DNA of 64,000 bases. Origin: Marinibacterium sp. (GTDB lineage Bacteria; Pseudomonadota; Alphaproteobacteria; Rhodobacterales; Rhodobacteraceae). The stretch is from positions 19,180-83,179 of the forward strand of contig JAOXSC010000147.1 of assembly GCA_025800215.1 (NCBI GenBank). The letters are read 5' to 3'. Under the pieces are notes generated by a model. The model was not told the origin of the DNA and ran no database searches. It worked only from the letters and a program-made list of their open reading frames with translations. Below, one piece after another: positions 25,330 through 34,718 of the stretch. A program made the position numbers and the translations under genes. Numbering within the stretch: position 1 is the stretch's first letter; each line of letters opens with the position of its first letter.

Positions 25330-26250
25330 ATGACCGACATAACCCTATTGGGCGTCCCGATCGAGGATGGTGCAGGCCGACGCGGCTGCGCCATGGGGCC
25401 TGCCGCCTATCGCACGGCGGGTCTGGCGCAGGATCTGGCCGGGCTGGGCCATCACGTGCAGGACCGGGGCGATCTCGCCCCTGACCTGTCGGGCATGCAG
25501 GATGATCGCCTTGTCCGACCCGCGCATGTGTCGGGCTGGTCGCGCGCACTGTTTCGGGCGGCGCGGGATTTGGCGTTGCAGGATACGCTGCCGATCTATC
25601 TGGGCGGGGACCACGCCCTGTCTATCGGCAGTATCGCGGGCCATCTGGCCGCCGCCGAGATCCGGGGCCGCCCGCAATTCGTGCTGTGGCTGGACGCGCA
25701 TGCCGATTTCAATACGCCCGCCACAAGCCCGAGCGGCAACATGCATGGCACGCCGCTGGCCTATCTGACAGGGATCGAGGACGCGAGCGCGCTGATGGGC
25801 GCGCCGCTGCCTGCGCGGCTTGATCCGGGCAACCTGTGCCTGCTGGGGCTGCGGTCGGTGGATGGGCCGGAACGGCAGCTGCTGCGCGGCTCGGGCGCGC
25901 TGGCCCATGACATGCGCGCGATTGACGAGGCCGGGATCGGCCCCCTGCTGCGCCCGTTTCTGGATCGGGTCGTGGCGGAAGGCGGGCTGCTGCATGTCAG
26001 TCTTGATGTCGATTTCCTGGACCCCGACATCGCCCCTGCGGTCGGCACCACGGTGCCCGGCGGCGCCACGTTCCGCGAAGCGCATCTGGTGATGGAGATG
26101 CTGCATGACAGCGGCTGTGTCGGCTCGCTCGACCTTGTGGAACTGAACCCCTTTCTGGACATGCGCGGGCGGACCACGCGGCTGATGGTCGATCTGACGG
26201 CCAGCCTGTTTGGCCGCACCGTGCTTGACCGTCCCACCACCAGCTATTGA
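25330..26250 (+). CDS. rocF: Arginase
   Basis: 306 residues from the ATG at 25330 (MTDITLLGVPIEDGAGRRGC), the normal arginase start; the frame is open to 25222. All binuclear manganese motifs are present: GGDHALSIGS, WLDAHADFNTP, SLDVDFLDPDIAPAVGTTVPGG, and VELNP near the C-terminus. Converts arginine to ornithine and urea. Eight bases upstream of ornithine cyclodeaminase, giving arginine to proline conversion in one operon under the divergent Lrp protein. Confidence 0.95.
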   Translation: MTDITLLGVPIEDGAGRRGCAMGPAAYRTAGLAQDLAGLGHHVQDRGDLAPDLSGMQDDRLVRPAHVSGWSRALFRAARDLALQDTLPIYLGGDHALSIGSIAGHLAAAEIRGRPQFVLWLDAHADFNTPATSPSGNMHGTPLAYLTGIEDASALMGAPLPARLDPGNLCLLGLRSVDGPERQLLRGSGALAHDMRAIDEAGIGPLLRPFLDRVVAEGGLLHVSLDVDFLDPDIAPAVGTTVPGGATFREAHLVMEMLHDSGCVGSLDLVELNPFLDMRGRTTRLMVDLTASLFGRTVLDRPTTSY

Positions 26251-26258
26251 GGCCGCTT

Positions 26259-27326
26259 ATGACAGACCCTGTCACCCCCGCCCCTTCGGATCTGGCCTTT
26301 GTGCCGTTTGTGTCGGTCGATCACATGATGGGGTTGGTGCATCATATCGGCATCCGAACCGTGCTGGGCGACCTTGCCCGCGCCATCGAGGCCGATTTTC
26401 GCCGCTGGCCCGCCTTTGACAAGACGCCGCGCGTGGCGTCGCATTCCGATGTGGGCGTGATCGAGCTGATGCCCACATCCGATGGCGAAACCTACGGGTT
26501 CAAATATGTGAACGGCCACCCCAGCAACACCCGCGACGGGCTGCAGACGGTGACGGCCTTCGGGCTCTTGGCGGATGTGACCACCGGTTACCCCAAGCTG
26601 CTGTCGGAAATGACGCTGCTGACGGCGCTGCGCACGGCGGCGACCTCGGCCATGGCGGCGCGGCATCTGGCGCCCAAAGGGGCGGGCACCATGGCGATGA
26701 TCGGCAACGGGGCCCAGGCCGAATTCCAGTGTCTGGCGTTTCAGGCCGTGTGCGGGGTCGACCATGTGCGGCTGTATGATCTTGACCCGCGTGCCACCGA
26801 AAAATGCGCCCGCAACCTGCAGGGCTCGGGGCTGCGCGTGACCCCCTGCATCAGCGCCGAACAGGCGATGGAGGGCGCGCGGATCGTCACCACCTGCACC
26901 GCCGACAAGCAATATGCCACCATCCTGACAGACAACATGATCGGCAGCGGCGTGCATATCAACGCCATTGGCGGGGATTGTCCGGGCAAGACGGAACTGG
27001 CCCGTGACATCCTGCTGCGATCCGACATCTTTGTGGAATACCCGCCCCAGACGCGGGTCGAAGGCGAAATCCAGCAGCTGCCCGCCGATCACCCGGTGAC
27101 CGAGCTGTGGCAGGTCATCAGTGGTGCGGCCCCTGGCCGGCGCTCGGCGGGGCAGATCACGCTGTTTGACAGCGTGGGCTTTGCGGTCGAAGATTTTGCC
27201 GCCCTGCGCTATGTGCATGACGCGATCCAGGGCACGGAATTCTATACCCGGCTTGATATGCTGGCCGATCCCGACGATCCGCGCGATCTGTTCGGGATGC
27301 TGCAGCGGGCCGCCCCGGCGGGCTGA
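26259..27326 (+). CDS. Ornithine cyclodeaminase
   Basis: 355 residues from the ATG at 26259, eight bases after the arginase stop. Ornithine cyclodeaminase/mu-crystallin fold with TLLTALRTAATSAMAARHLAP (substrate site), GTMAMIGNGAQAEFQCLAF (NAD-binding glycine motif), and HINAIGGDCPGKTELARDIL with the catalytic Asp in GGDCPGK. Length matches bacterial OCD (about 350) rather than the shorter alanine-dehydrogenase type. Makes proline and ammonia from ornithine. Confidence 0.93.
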   Translation: MTDPVTPAPSDLAFVPFVSVDHMMGLVHHIGIRTVLGDLARAIEADFRRWPAFDKTPRVASHSDVGVIELMPTSDGETYGFKYVNGHPSNTRDGLQTVTAFGLLADVTTGYPKLLSEMTLLTALRTAATSAMAARHLAPKGAGTMAMIGNGAQAEFQCLAFQAVCGVDHVRLYDLDPRATEKCARNLQGSGLRVTPCISAEQAMEGARIVTTCTADKQYATILTDNMIGSGVHINAIGGDCPGKTELARDILLRSDIFVEYPPQTRVEGEIQQLPADHPVTELWQVISGAAPGRRSAGQITLFDSVGFAVEDFAALRYVHDAIQGTEFYTRLDMLADPDDPRDLFGMLQRAAPAG

Positions 27327-27374
27327 TGCGTTTTTGCGGATGACACCGCCAGCCAGACAGGTAGCTTTGGCGAC

Positions 27375-28160
27375 ATGGATACGCAGCTTGATTCATGGAC
27401 AGCTCTGGCGCTGCTCGACTGGCAGGTCGAGCTGGGCGCGGATGAAGCCATTTGTGACCAGCCCGTGGATCGCTATGCGCTTGCCGCCGAAGCCCGCAAG
27501 GTCAAGGCCAAGCCTGCTGCCGCCCCCGCACAGACGCCGATGGTCGCGCCTCAGGTCGATCCGGTCGCGGAGGCCCGCGCCATGGCGGCAGGGGCCGGCA
27601 GCCTTGAGGCGCTGCGCGCCGCGCTGGCCGATTTCGACCATTGCGATCTGAAGAAAGGCGCCCGGTCGCTGGTGTTTGCAGATGGCGTGCCCGGCGCGCG
27701 GGTGATGATCATCGGCGAAGCGCCGGGCCGGGACGAAGACCGCGAAGGCCGTCCCTTTGTCGGGCGGGCCGGGCAGCTGCTGGACCGGATGCTGGCCCCG
27801 ATCGGGCTGGGCCGGGCGGCGGATCGCGACAGCGCGGTTTACATCACCAATGTGCTGCCCTGGCGGCCACCGCAGAACCGCGATCCCAAACCCGACGAGA
27901 TCGCGATGATGATGCCCTTTCTGGAACGCCACGTGGCGCTGGCCGATCCGGATGTGATCGTGCTGATGGGCAATATTTCCTGTCAGGCGGTGCTGGGCAA
28001 ACGTGGCATCACCCGTCTGCGCGGCATCTGGACACAGGCGATGGGCAAGCCCGTCCTGCCCATGTTCCACCCCGCCTATCTGCTGCGCAACCCTGCCGCC
28101 AAACGCGAGGCATGGGCCGATCTGCTGTCGCTGAGCGCGCGGCTTGCGGAGGGCACGTGA
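27375..28160 (+). CDS. Uracil-DNA glycosylase, family 4-like
   Basis: 261 residues: about 80 residues of variable Ala/Pro-rich N-terminus, then the glycosylase core. Active-site motif [29 protein letters not shown] near 112, [20 protein letters not shown] near 156, and the second motif [11 protein letters not shown] near 232. Removes uracil from DNA. Family 4 enzymes usually hold a 4Fe-4S cluster with four Cys; here only DHCDLK and SCQAVLG retain Cys at comparable places, so the cluster may be absent. Stop overlaps the LysE start (TGATG). Confidence 0.88.
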   Translation: MDTQLDSWTALALLDWQVELGADEAICDQPVDRYALAAEARKVKAKPAAAPAQTPMVAPQVDPVAEARAMAAGAGSLEALRAALADFDHCDLKKGARSLVFADGVPGARVMIIGEAPGRDEDREGRPFVGRAGQLLDRMLAPIGLGRAADRDSAVYITNVLPWRPPQNRDPKPDEIAMMMPFLERHVALADPDVIVLMGNISCQAVLGKRGITRLRGIWTQAMGKPVLPMFHPAYLLRNPAAKREAWADLLSLSARLAEGT

Positions 28161-28774
28161 TGGTGGACGGGCCGGTCCTGCTGGCCTTTGTACCTGCCGC
28201 ACTGGCGCTGAACCTGACGCCGGGGGCGGATATGATGTTCTGCGTGGGTCAGGGTCTGCGGTCGGGGGGACGGGCGGCGCTGGCCGCCAGTGCCGGGGTC
28301 GCCTGTGGCGTGCTGATGCATGCCGCATTGGCCGGGCTGGGGCTGGGGACGATGGTGGCGGCGCTGCCTTGGGCCTTTGATGTGATCCGCTGGATCGGGG
28401 TGGGCTATCTGCTGTGGCTGGCGCTGCAGTCGCTGCGCAGCGGCCCGGTGGGGGCGGCGTCGGGCGATGGTCTGGCGCACCCGTTCAGGTCGGGCTTTGT
28501 CGTCAATATCACCAACCCCAAGGTGATCCTGTTCGTGCTGGCCTTTGTACCACAATTTGTCGATCCGACCCGTGCGGTGCTGCCGCAGTTTCTGCTGTTG
28601 GGGCTGGTGCTGTCGCTGGGCGGGTTTGTTGCCAATGCCTTGGCCGGGGTGCTGGCCGGACGGGCGGGCCAACAGGTCATGACCCGCCCGCGCGCCGCGC
28701 GCCTGCTGGGCTGGCTGAGCGGCGGGATCTTTGCCGCACTGGCCCTGCGCCTTGCCATTCTTGAAAGGGGATAG
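28160..28774 (+). CDS. LysE/RhtB-family amino acid exporter
   Basis: 204 residues, about six membrane helices. Family signature ALALNLTPGADMMFCVGQGLRSGGRAAL near 13 and FVVNITNPKVILFVLAFVPQFVDP near 112. Exports an amino acid or homoserine-lactone-like compound; substrate not predictable. Translationally coupled to the glycosylase upstream and followed after three bases by moaB, so likely one transcript. Confidence 0.92.
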   Translation: MVDGPVLLAFVPAALALNLTPGADMMFCVGQGLRSGGRAALAASAGVACGVLMHAALAGLGLGTMVAALPWAFDVIRWIGVGYLLWLALQSLRSGPVGAASGDGLAHPFRSGFVVNITNPKVILFVLAFVPQFVDPTRAVLPQFLLLGLVLSLGGFVANALAGVLAGRAGQQVMTRPRAARLLGWLSGGIFAALALRLAILERG

Positions 28775-28777
28775 CCC

Positions 28778-29320
28778 ATGTCGCGTCTTGATGAGAGCCT
28801 TGATTTCATGCCCGTGCGCATCGCCGTGCTGACCGTGTCCGACACCCGCAGCCTGGACGATGACCGGTCCGGTCAGGTTCTGGTGGACCGCATCGCGGCG
28901 GCGGGGCACGATCTGGCCGACCGCCGGATCCTGCCCGATGAACGCGCGGCCATCGCCGATCAGCTGCGCGCCTGGATCGCAGATCCGCAGATCGACGTGG
29001 TGATTTCCACCGGAGGCACCGGTCTGACGGGCCGCGATGTCACGGTCGAGGCGCATCGCGATGTCTATGAAAAGGAAATCGACGCCTTCGGCACCGTCTT
29101 CACCATCCTGTCGATGGAAAAGATCGGCACCAGCGCGGTGCAATCACGCGCCACGGGCGGTGTGGCGGGGGGCACCTATCTGTTTGCACTGCCCGGCAGC
29201 CCCGGCGCCTGCAAGGACGCGTGGGACGGGATCTTGGCCAAACAGCTCGATTATCGGCACCGGCCCTGCAATTTTGTCGAAATTATGCCCCGGCTGGACG
29301 AACATTTGCGACGGAAGTGA
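28778..29320 (+). CDS. moaB: Molybdenum cofactor biosynthesis protein B
   Basis: 180 residues with the MoaB/MogA molybdopterin-binding fold: RIAVLTVSDTRSLDDDRSG near 14, VVISTGGTGLTGRDVTVEA near 74, and ALPGSPGACKDAWDGIL near 136. Adenylylates or helps deliver molybdopterin before Mo insertion. AAAGGGG lies 10 bases upstream of the ATG. The rest of the Mo-cofactor genes in this window are 14 kb away. Confidence 0.92.
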   Translation: MSRLDESLDFMPVRIAVLTVSDTRSLDDDRSGQVLVDRIAAAGHDLADRRILPDERAAIADQLRAWIADPQIDVVISTGGTGLTGRDVTVEAHRDVYEKEIDAFGTVFTILSMEKIGTSAVQSRATGGVAGGTYLFALPGSPGACKDAWDGILAKQLDYRHRPCNFVEIMPRLDEHLRRK

Positions 29321-29430
29321 CGGGCACGGCCGTTTGAACAGGATAGATGCACGTCACGCTTGGAATCTCGGGTGTTTCGGCTAACTGTTTAAGAACCTTA
29401 TCGAGATCACCCTGCGGGAGGGATCCAGAC

Positions 29431-30888
29431 ATGCGCTTTGTTCGGCAGACCCTGGTTGGCGTGCTCATCGTGGCACTGAGCCTGGGCATGCTGATCTATG
29501 CAGGGGCTGCGGTACGCGATGCCGTGCAGGCCAAGCTGGCCGAAGAACCGCGCGCGCAGCAGCCGCGCGAACGGGTTTTTGCGGTGAACACCGTGCGGGC
29601 CAGCCTGGGCACCGAAACACCCGACCTGATCGCCTTTGGCCAGATCCAAAGCCGCCGCACGCTGGAACTGCGCGCTGCAGCGTCCGGTCGCATCACAAAT
29701 CTGTCTCCTGACTTTGTCGAAGGCGGGGCCGTGCGCACGGGCGAGGTTCTGATGCAGATCGACCCTGCCGAATCCCAGGCCGCGCTTGACCGGGTCCAGA
29801 GCGATCTTCTGGATGCCCAGGCCGAGGTGCGCGATGCTGACCGCGCCCGCACGCTGGCCGTGGATGAACTGGCTGCCGCTCAGGATCAGGCCCGCCTGCG
29901 CGACAGCGCGCTGGCCCGCCAGCAGGATCTGAGCGCGCGCGGCATCGGATCGGCGGCGGCCGAAGAAACCGCCGAACTGTCGGCGGCATCGGCACGACAG
30001 GCGGTGCTGTCGCGCCGCATTGCGCTGGCTCAGGCCGAAGCGCGCATTGATCAGGCCGCCACCCGGCTGGCCCGCGCGCGCATTGCCCTGACCGAAGCCG
30101 AACGCGATCTGGCCGACACGCGGGTGACGGCGGAATTTGACGGCACGCTCAGCAATGTGACGCTGGTGCAGGGGCGGTTGGTGTCGAGCAATGAAAAGCT
30201 GGCCGATCTGATTGACCCGCATCAGCTCGAAGTCGCGTTCCGGGTGTCGACGGTGCAATATTCGCGGCTGCTGGACGGGTCGGGGCGGCTGATCGCAGCG
30301 CCGGTCAGCGTGTCGCTCAATGACCGGGTGAGCGGGCTGACCGCAACCGGCGTGCTCAGCCGCGACGCGGCACTGGCGGGCGAAGGGCAGTCGGGGCGCC
30401 TGCTGTTTGCCCGGCTTGATGCTGCGCCGGGTTTCAAACCGGGCGATTTCGTGACGGTCCGCGTGCAGGAACCGCCGCTTGACCGGGTCGCGCGGCTGCC
30501 CGCGTCGGCTCTGGATGCCAGCGGCACCGTGCTGGTTCTGGGCGAAGATGAGCGGCTTGAGGTGATTGATGTGGCGCTGATGCGGCGCCAGGGGGATGAT
30601 GTGCTGGTGCGCGGGCGGGGGCTCGATGGGCGCGACGTGGTTGTGGCGCGCACCCCGCTTCTGGGCCCCGGCATCCGCGTGCGTGCGGTGCGTGAGGGCG
30701 CCGAGCAGGCGCCCGCGCCGCCCGCAATGCTGCAGCTCAGCGACGAGCGCCGCGCCCGGCTGGTGGCCTTTGTAGAACAGAACAACCGCATGCCCAGCGA
30801 GGCCAAGCAGCGCGTTCTGACCCAGCTGGGGCAGACGCAGGTGCCCGCGCAGCTGGTGGAACGCATCGAATCGCGGATGGGAGGATGA
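29431..30888 (+). CDS. RND efflux periplasmic adaptor (HlyD/MFP family)
   Basis: 485 residues from the ATG at 29431, with GGGAGGG about eight bases upstream (frame open to 29347). N-terminal membrane anchor or signal (VGVLIVALSLGMLIYAGAAV), barrel-sandwich lipoyl half (RITNLSPDFVEGGAVRTGEVLMQIDP), long coiled coil about 120-215 rich in Ala/Arg/Glu, second half-lipoyl (AEFDGTLSNVTLVQGRLVSSNEKLADLID), then beta-barrel and membrane-proximal domains. A C-terminal tail of about 60 residues is longer than usual. Partners the pump encoded six bases downstream; no outer-membrane channel gene is nearby. Confidence 0.92.
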   Translation: MRFVRQTLVGVLIVALSLGMLIYAGAAVRDAVQAKLAEEPRAQQPRERVFAVNTVRASLGTETPDLIAFGQIQSRRTLELRAAASGRITNLSPDFVEGGAVRTGEVLMQIDPAESQAALDRVQSDLLDAQAEVRDADRARTLAVDELAAAQDQARLRDSALARQQDLSARGIGSAAAEETAELSAASARQAVLSRRIALAQAEARIDQAATRLARARIALTEAERDLADTRVTAEFDGTLSNVTLVQGRLVSSNEKLADLIDPHQLEVAFRVSTVQYSRLLDGSGRLIAAPVSVSLNDRVSGLTATGVLSRDAALAGEGQSGRLLFARLDAAPGFKPGDFVTVRVQEPPLDRVARLPASALDASGTVLVLGEDERLEVIDVALMRRQGDDVLVRGRGLDGRDVVVARTPLLGPGIRVRAVREGAEQAPAPPAMLQLSDERRARLVAFVEQNNRMPSEAKQRVLTQLGQTQVPAQLVERIESRMGG

Positions 30889-30894
30889 CCACTC

Positions 30895-33800
30895 ATGCGT
30901 GACATCCCCGGACGGGCCAGCGGCATCCTGAGCTATTTCACCCGCCATCGCACGGCGGCCAACCTGCTTTTGGTGCTGCTGCTGGCCTTCGGGGCGCTGG
31001 CGATCCCCAATATGCGGGCGCAGTTCTTTCCCGATGTGATCGTCGACAATGTGCGCGTCAATGTGCACTGGGATGGTGCCGGGCCCGATGATGTGGACAG
31101 CGCCATCGTTCAGGTGATCGAACCGGCGCTGCTGCTGGTCGACGGGGTGGCCCGCGCCACCAGCCGGTCACGCGAAGGCCATGCGTTGGTCGAGCTCGAA
31201 TTCGAACCGGGCTGGGATATGGCGCGCGCGGTGGATGACGTGCGCACCGCGCTTGATCAGATCACCGACCTGCCCGATGATGTGGACGACCCGCAGGTGC
31301 GGCGCGGCGGCTGGCGTGACCGGGTCACCGATGTGGTGATCACCGGCGACATCGGGTCCGAACAGCTGGGTCTGTTTGCCGATGAATTCACCGCCCGCCT
31401 GTTTGCCGAAGGTGTCACGCGCACTACGATCCGGGGCCTTGCGGCACCCGAAACCGTGGTCGAAGTGCCATCGCTGAAGCTGATCGAGCATGACGTGACC
31501 ATGGCCCAGATCGCGCAGGCCATTACCGCCGAGGCCGCCGCCGACCCCGCCGGCGACGTCACCGGCGCCAATCTTCGCGTGCGCACGGGCACGCAAAAGC
31601 GCCGGGCCGACGAACTGGCCGAGATCGCGCTGCGGTCGAACCCCGACGGATCCAAACTGACAATTGGCGATGTGGCCACGATCCATGTGCAGGGCGTGGA
31701 CCGGAACCGGAGCTATTTTGTGGGCGATCACCCGGCCATGTCGGTGCGCGTCGACCGGTCGGACAAGGGCGATTCCATCGCCATCCAGCGCACCGTCGAA
31801 GAGGTCGCGGCCGAGATGCAGCTGAGCCTGCCGCAGGGGGTGACGCTTGAACTGATCCGCACCCGCGCCGAGGCGATCACGGGCAGGCTCAACATCCTTC
31901 TGGACAACGGTCTGGTGGGGCTGGGTCTGGTGGTGGTTCTACTGTTTCTGTTTCTCAATGCGCGCATCGCCTTCTGGGTGGCTGCGGGCATTCCGGCGGC
32001 GATGTTTGCGGCCATTGCCATCATGTGGGCGGGGGGGCTGACGATCAACATGATCAGCCTTTTCGGGCTGATCATCACGCTGGGCATCGTGGTGGATGAT
32101 GCCATCGTTGTGGGCGAACATGCCGATTTCCGTGCCCGGCGTCTGGGCGAACACCCGGTTGTGGCCGCCGAAACCGCCGCCAAGCGCATGGCCCTGCCGG
32201 TCACGGCGGCGGCGCTGACCACCATCGTGGCCTTTTTCGGGCTGACGGCGATCGGCGGGCGGTTCGGTGAACTGATCCGCGACATTCCCTTTACGGTGAT
32301 CGCGGTGCTGGCGGCATCGCTGGTCGAGTGCTTTCTGATCCTGCCCAATCACATGGCCCATGCGGTGGCCCACACCGCCAAGACCCACTGGTATGATGCC
32401 CCGTCCCGCGTGGTGAACCGGGGCTTTCGCCGGGTGCGTGACCACGCCTTTCGCCCACTGATCGGGCTGGTGGTCCGGGCACGCTATGCAGTGCTGGCGG
32501 GGGCGGTGCTGCTGCTGTCCACTCAGATCGTTCTGTTCATTGACGGCGATGTGAAATGGCGGTTCTTCAACGCACCCGAGCGGGGGTCGGTCACCGGCAA
32601 TTTCATGATGGTCGAAGGCGCCACCCGCGATGACACGCTGGCGATGATGCAGGAAATGCAGCGCGCCACCGAAGAGCTCGCCCGTGAGCTTGAAACCCGG
32701 CTTGGCGTTTACCCGCTGGACTACGTGATCGGCGAGATCGGCGGCAATTCGGGGCGGGGCCTGTCGGGGGCCGACACCAAGGATGCCGATCTGCTGGGCG
32801 GCATTTCGATCGAGCTGATCGACGCCGATCTGCGGCCGGGCTATTCCAGCTTTGCCTTTGTCGCCGAGCTGCAGGACCGCGTGCAGCGCCATCCCCTGCT
32901 TGAGGCGCTGAGCTTTCGTGGCTGGCGCTCGGGTCCGGGGGGCGATGCGCTTGACGTGGAATTCTATGGCGCGGATGCTGAGACCCTCAAGGCCGCGAGC
33001 ACCGATCTGCAGACCGCGCTGCTGCAATATCCCGAAGTGTCCGCCGTCGAAGACAACCTGGTCTATGACAAGGAAGAGCTGATCCTGGATCTGACCCCGC
33101 AGGGGCAGGCGCTTGGCTTTACCATCGACGATCTGGGCCGGGTGCTGCGCAACCGCCTGAACGGGATCGAAGCTGCCACCTATCCCTTGGGCGGGCGCAG
33201 CGCCGCGATCCGGGTTGAACTGCCCGCCGATGAGCTGACCGCCGATTTCATGGAACGGACCTATCTGCGTGCGGCGTCGGGCAGCTATGTGCCGCTATCC
33301 GACATTGTCAGCGTCGAACAGCGCACCGGCTTTTCCACCATCCGGCGCGAAAACGGGCTGCGGGTGATCAATGTCACCGGCGATATTTCCGAAGACGACC
33401 CCGCCCGCGCCGAAGCGGTGGTCCAGGCGCTGGAGCAAGAGATCCTGCCCACGATTTCCAGCGAACGGCAGGTCGAATGGCGGCTGTCGGGGCTCAGCCA
33501 GGACGAAGACGATTTTCTGCGTGATGCCCGGACCGGGCTGACGCTGGTGCTGACGGGGATCTACCTGATCCTGGCGCTGGTCTTTGCCAGCTGGACGCGG
33601 CCGCTGGTGGTGATGGCGATCATTCCCTTCGGCCTCGTCGGGACGATCTGGGGGCATTACATCTGGGATGTACCGCTTAGCATGTTCACGGTGGTGGGTC
33701 TGCTGGGGATGACCGGGATCATCATCAACGATTCCATCGTTCTGATCACCACCATCGACGAATATGCGCAGGATCGCGGCCTGATCCCGTCGATCATCGA

Positions 33801-34278
33801 CGCGACCGCAGACCGGCTGCGGCCGGTGCTGCTGACCACGCTGACCACCGTGCTGGGGCTGGCGCCGCTGATGTATGAAAGCTCGCAACAGGCGCAGTTC
33901 CTGAAACCCACGGTGATCACGCTGGTCTATGGGCTGGGCTTTGGCATGCTGCTGGTGCTTCTGGTGGTGCCCGCGCTGGTGGCGATGCAAAGCGATTTTG
34001 CCACCCCCCTGCGGGCGCTGCGCCGGGCGGGTGATGCGCGCGCCGGGCTGCGCCTGCCGCTGACGGGGCTGGGTGTGGTGCTGGCGGGCTGGCTGGGGCT
34101 GACCATGGGCGTGCCGCTGATCACCGGATCGCTGCTGCCTGCGCTGGCCACGGCGTTGCCGGGCCTTGGGGCGATGGATCCGGTTCTGGCCGGGCTGCTT
34201 TTGTTTGTTGCAGGGGTGGTGCTGGTGATCGGGCTGACCTATCTGGCGGCGCTGGTGCGGCGCCCGCGCCAGATCTAG
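30895..34278 (+). CDS. RND-family efflux pump, inner-membrane permease with C-terminal extension
   Basis: 1127 residues; most such pumps are near 1030-1050. Typical order: TM1 (AANLLLVLLLAFGALAIPN), first porter loop, TM2-6, with the proton-relay acidic pair in LGIVVDDAIVVGEHADF (about 400), second porter loop, TM8-12 with GIIINDSIVLITTIDEY. After TM12 (LLVLLVVPALVAMQSD) there are about 95 more residues with two strongly hydrophobic segments (LTGLGVVLAGWLGLTMG and LLLFVAGVVLVIGLTYLAAL), implying additional helices. Exports a hydrophobic compound or lipid; substrate not predictable. GGAGG precedes the start. Confidence 0.92.
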   Translation: MRDIPGRASGILSYFTRHRTAANLLLVLLLAFGALAIPNMRAQFFPDVIVDNVRVNVHWDGAGPDDVDSAIVQVIEPALLLVDGVARATSRSREGHALVELEFEPGWDMARAVDDVRTALDQITDLPDDVDDPQVRRGGWRDRVTDVVITGDIGSEQLGLFADEFTARLFAEGVTRTTIRGLAAPETVVEVPSLKLIEHDVTMAQIAQAITAEAAADPAGDVTGANLRVRTGTQKRRADELAEIALRSNPDGSKLTIGDVATIHVQGVDRNRSYFVGDHPAMSVRVDRSDKGDSIAIQRTVEEVAAEMQLSLPQGVTLELIRTRAEAITGRLNILLDNGLVGLGLVVVLLFLFLNARIAFWVAAGIPAAMFAAIAIMWAGGLTINMISLFGLIITLGIVVDDAIVVGEHADFRARRLGEHPVVAAETAAKRMALPVTAAALTTIVAFFGLTAIGGRFGELIRDIPFTVIAVLAASLVECFLILPNHMAHAVAHTAKTHWYDAPSRVVNRGFRRVRDHAFRPLIGLVVRARYAVLAGAVLLLSTQIVLFIDGDVKWRFFNAPERGSVTGNFMMVEGATRDDTLAMMQEMQRATEELARELETRLGVYPLDYVIGEIGGNSGRGLSGADTKDADLLGGISIELIDADLRPGYSSFAFVAELQDRVQRHPLLEALSFRGWRSGPGGDALDVEFYGADAETLKAASTDLQTALLQYPEVSAVEDNLVYDKEELILDLTPQGQALGFTIDDLGRVLRNRLNGIEAATYPLGGRSAAIRVELPADELTADFMERTYLRAASGSYVPLSDIVSVEQRTGFSTIRRENGLRVINVTGDISEDDPARAEAVVQALEQEILPTISSERQVEWRLSGLSQDEDDFLRDARTGLTLVLTGIYLILALVFASWTRPLVVMAIIPFGLVGTIWGHYIWDVPLSMFTVVGLLGMTGIIINDSIVLITTIDEYAQDRGLIPSIIDATADRLRPVLLTTLTTVLGLAPLMYESSQQAQFLKPTVITLVYGLGFGMLLVLLVVPALVAMQSDFATPLRALRRAGDARAGLRLPLTGLGVVLAGWLGLTMGVPLITGSLLPALATALPGLGAMDPVLAGLLLFVAGVVLVIGLTYLAALVRRPRQI

Positions 34279-34718
34279 CCGCCGTCGCGCTGCGCCAGCC
34301 TGAGCAGGTCATCGACCCCTGCGCTCATCGGCAGGCGGTGGGCCAGCACGTCCTCCACCGGGATCCAGGCCGCGTCACTGACATCATCCGCTGCCACCGG
34401 CGTTCCCGATACATAGCGGCAAAGCACACCGGCCAGCAGGAAATGCGTGTGCACCACGCCGTCCCGCTCAAGGATCACATCGGCATTGCCCAGATAGGCG
34501 ACCGGGTCGGCCCGCACTCCGGTTTCTTCGTGCAGCTCGCGTGCGGCGGCCTCAAGCGCGGTTTCGCCCCATTCCACGTGGCCACCGGGATAGCCCCAAA
34601 GCCCCGCATCCGGCGCCTTCCGCCGCCGGGCCAGCAGCACATGATTGTCATGCAGCACCACCGCGATGGCGCCCAGCCTGGGGATGGGGGATGTGGGCTC
34701 AGCCTGATGTGCAGCCAC
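34275..34718 (-). CDS. NUDIX hydrolase
   Basis: About 147 residues from a GTG at 34718 ([21 protein letters not shown]); the open frame reaches 34799 but the extra part overlaps the DsbD-like gene. Complete NUDIX box: GGHVEWGETALEAAARELHEETGV, preceded by LLARRRKAPDAGLWGYPG. Family hydrolyses nucleoside-diphosphate-X compounds; the short ADP-ribose/NTP-type form cannot be narrowed. Overlaps the upstream gene by 20 bases and the end of the RND pump by four. Confidence 0.88.
   Translation of the reverse strand: MAAHQAEPTSPIPRLGAIAVVLHDNHVLLARRRKAPDAGLWGYPGGHVEWGETALEAAARELHEETGVRADPVAYLGNADVILERDGVVHTHFLLAGVLCRYVSGTPVAADDVSDAAWIPVEDVLAHRLPMSAGVDDLLRLAQRDGG

Noticed and set aside
29407..31068. 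553-codon minus-strand frame
   Set aside because: Antisense to the RND adaptor; composition typical of non-coding complement.
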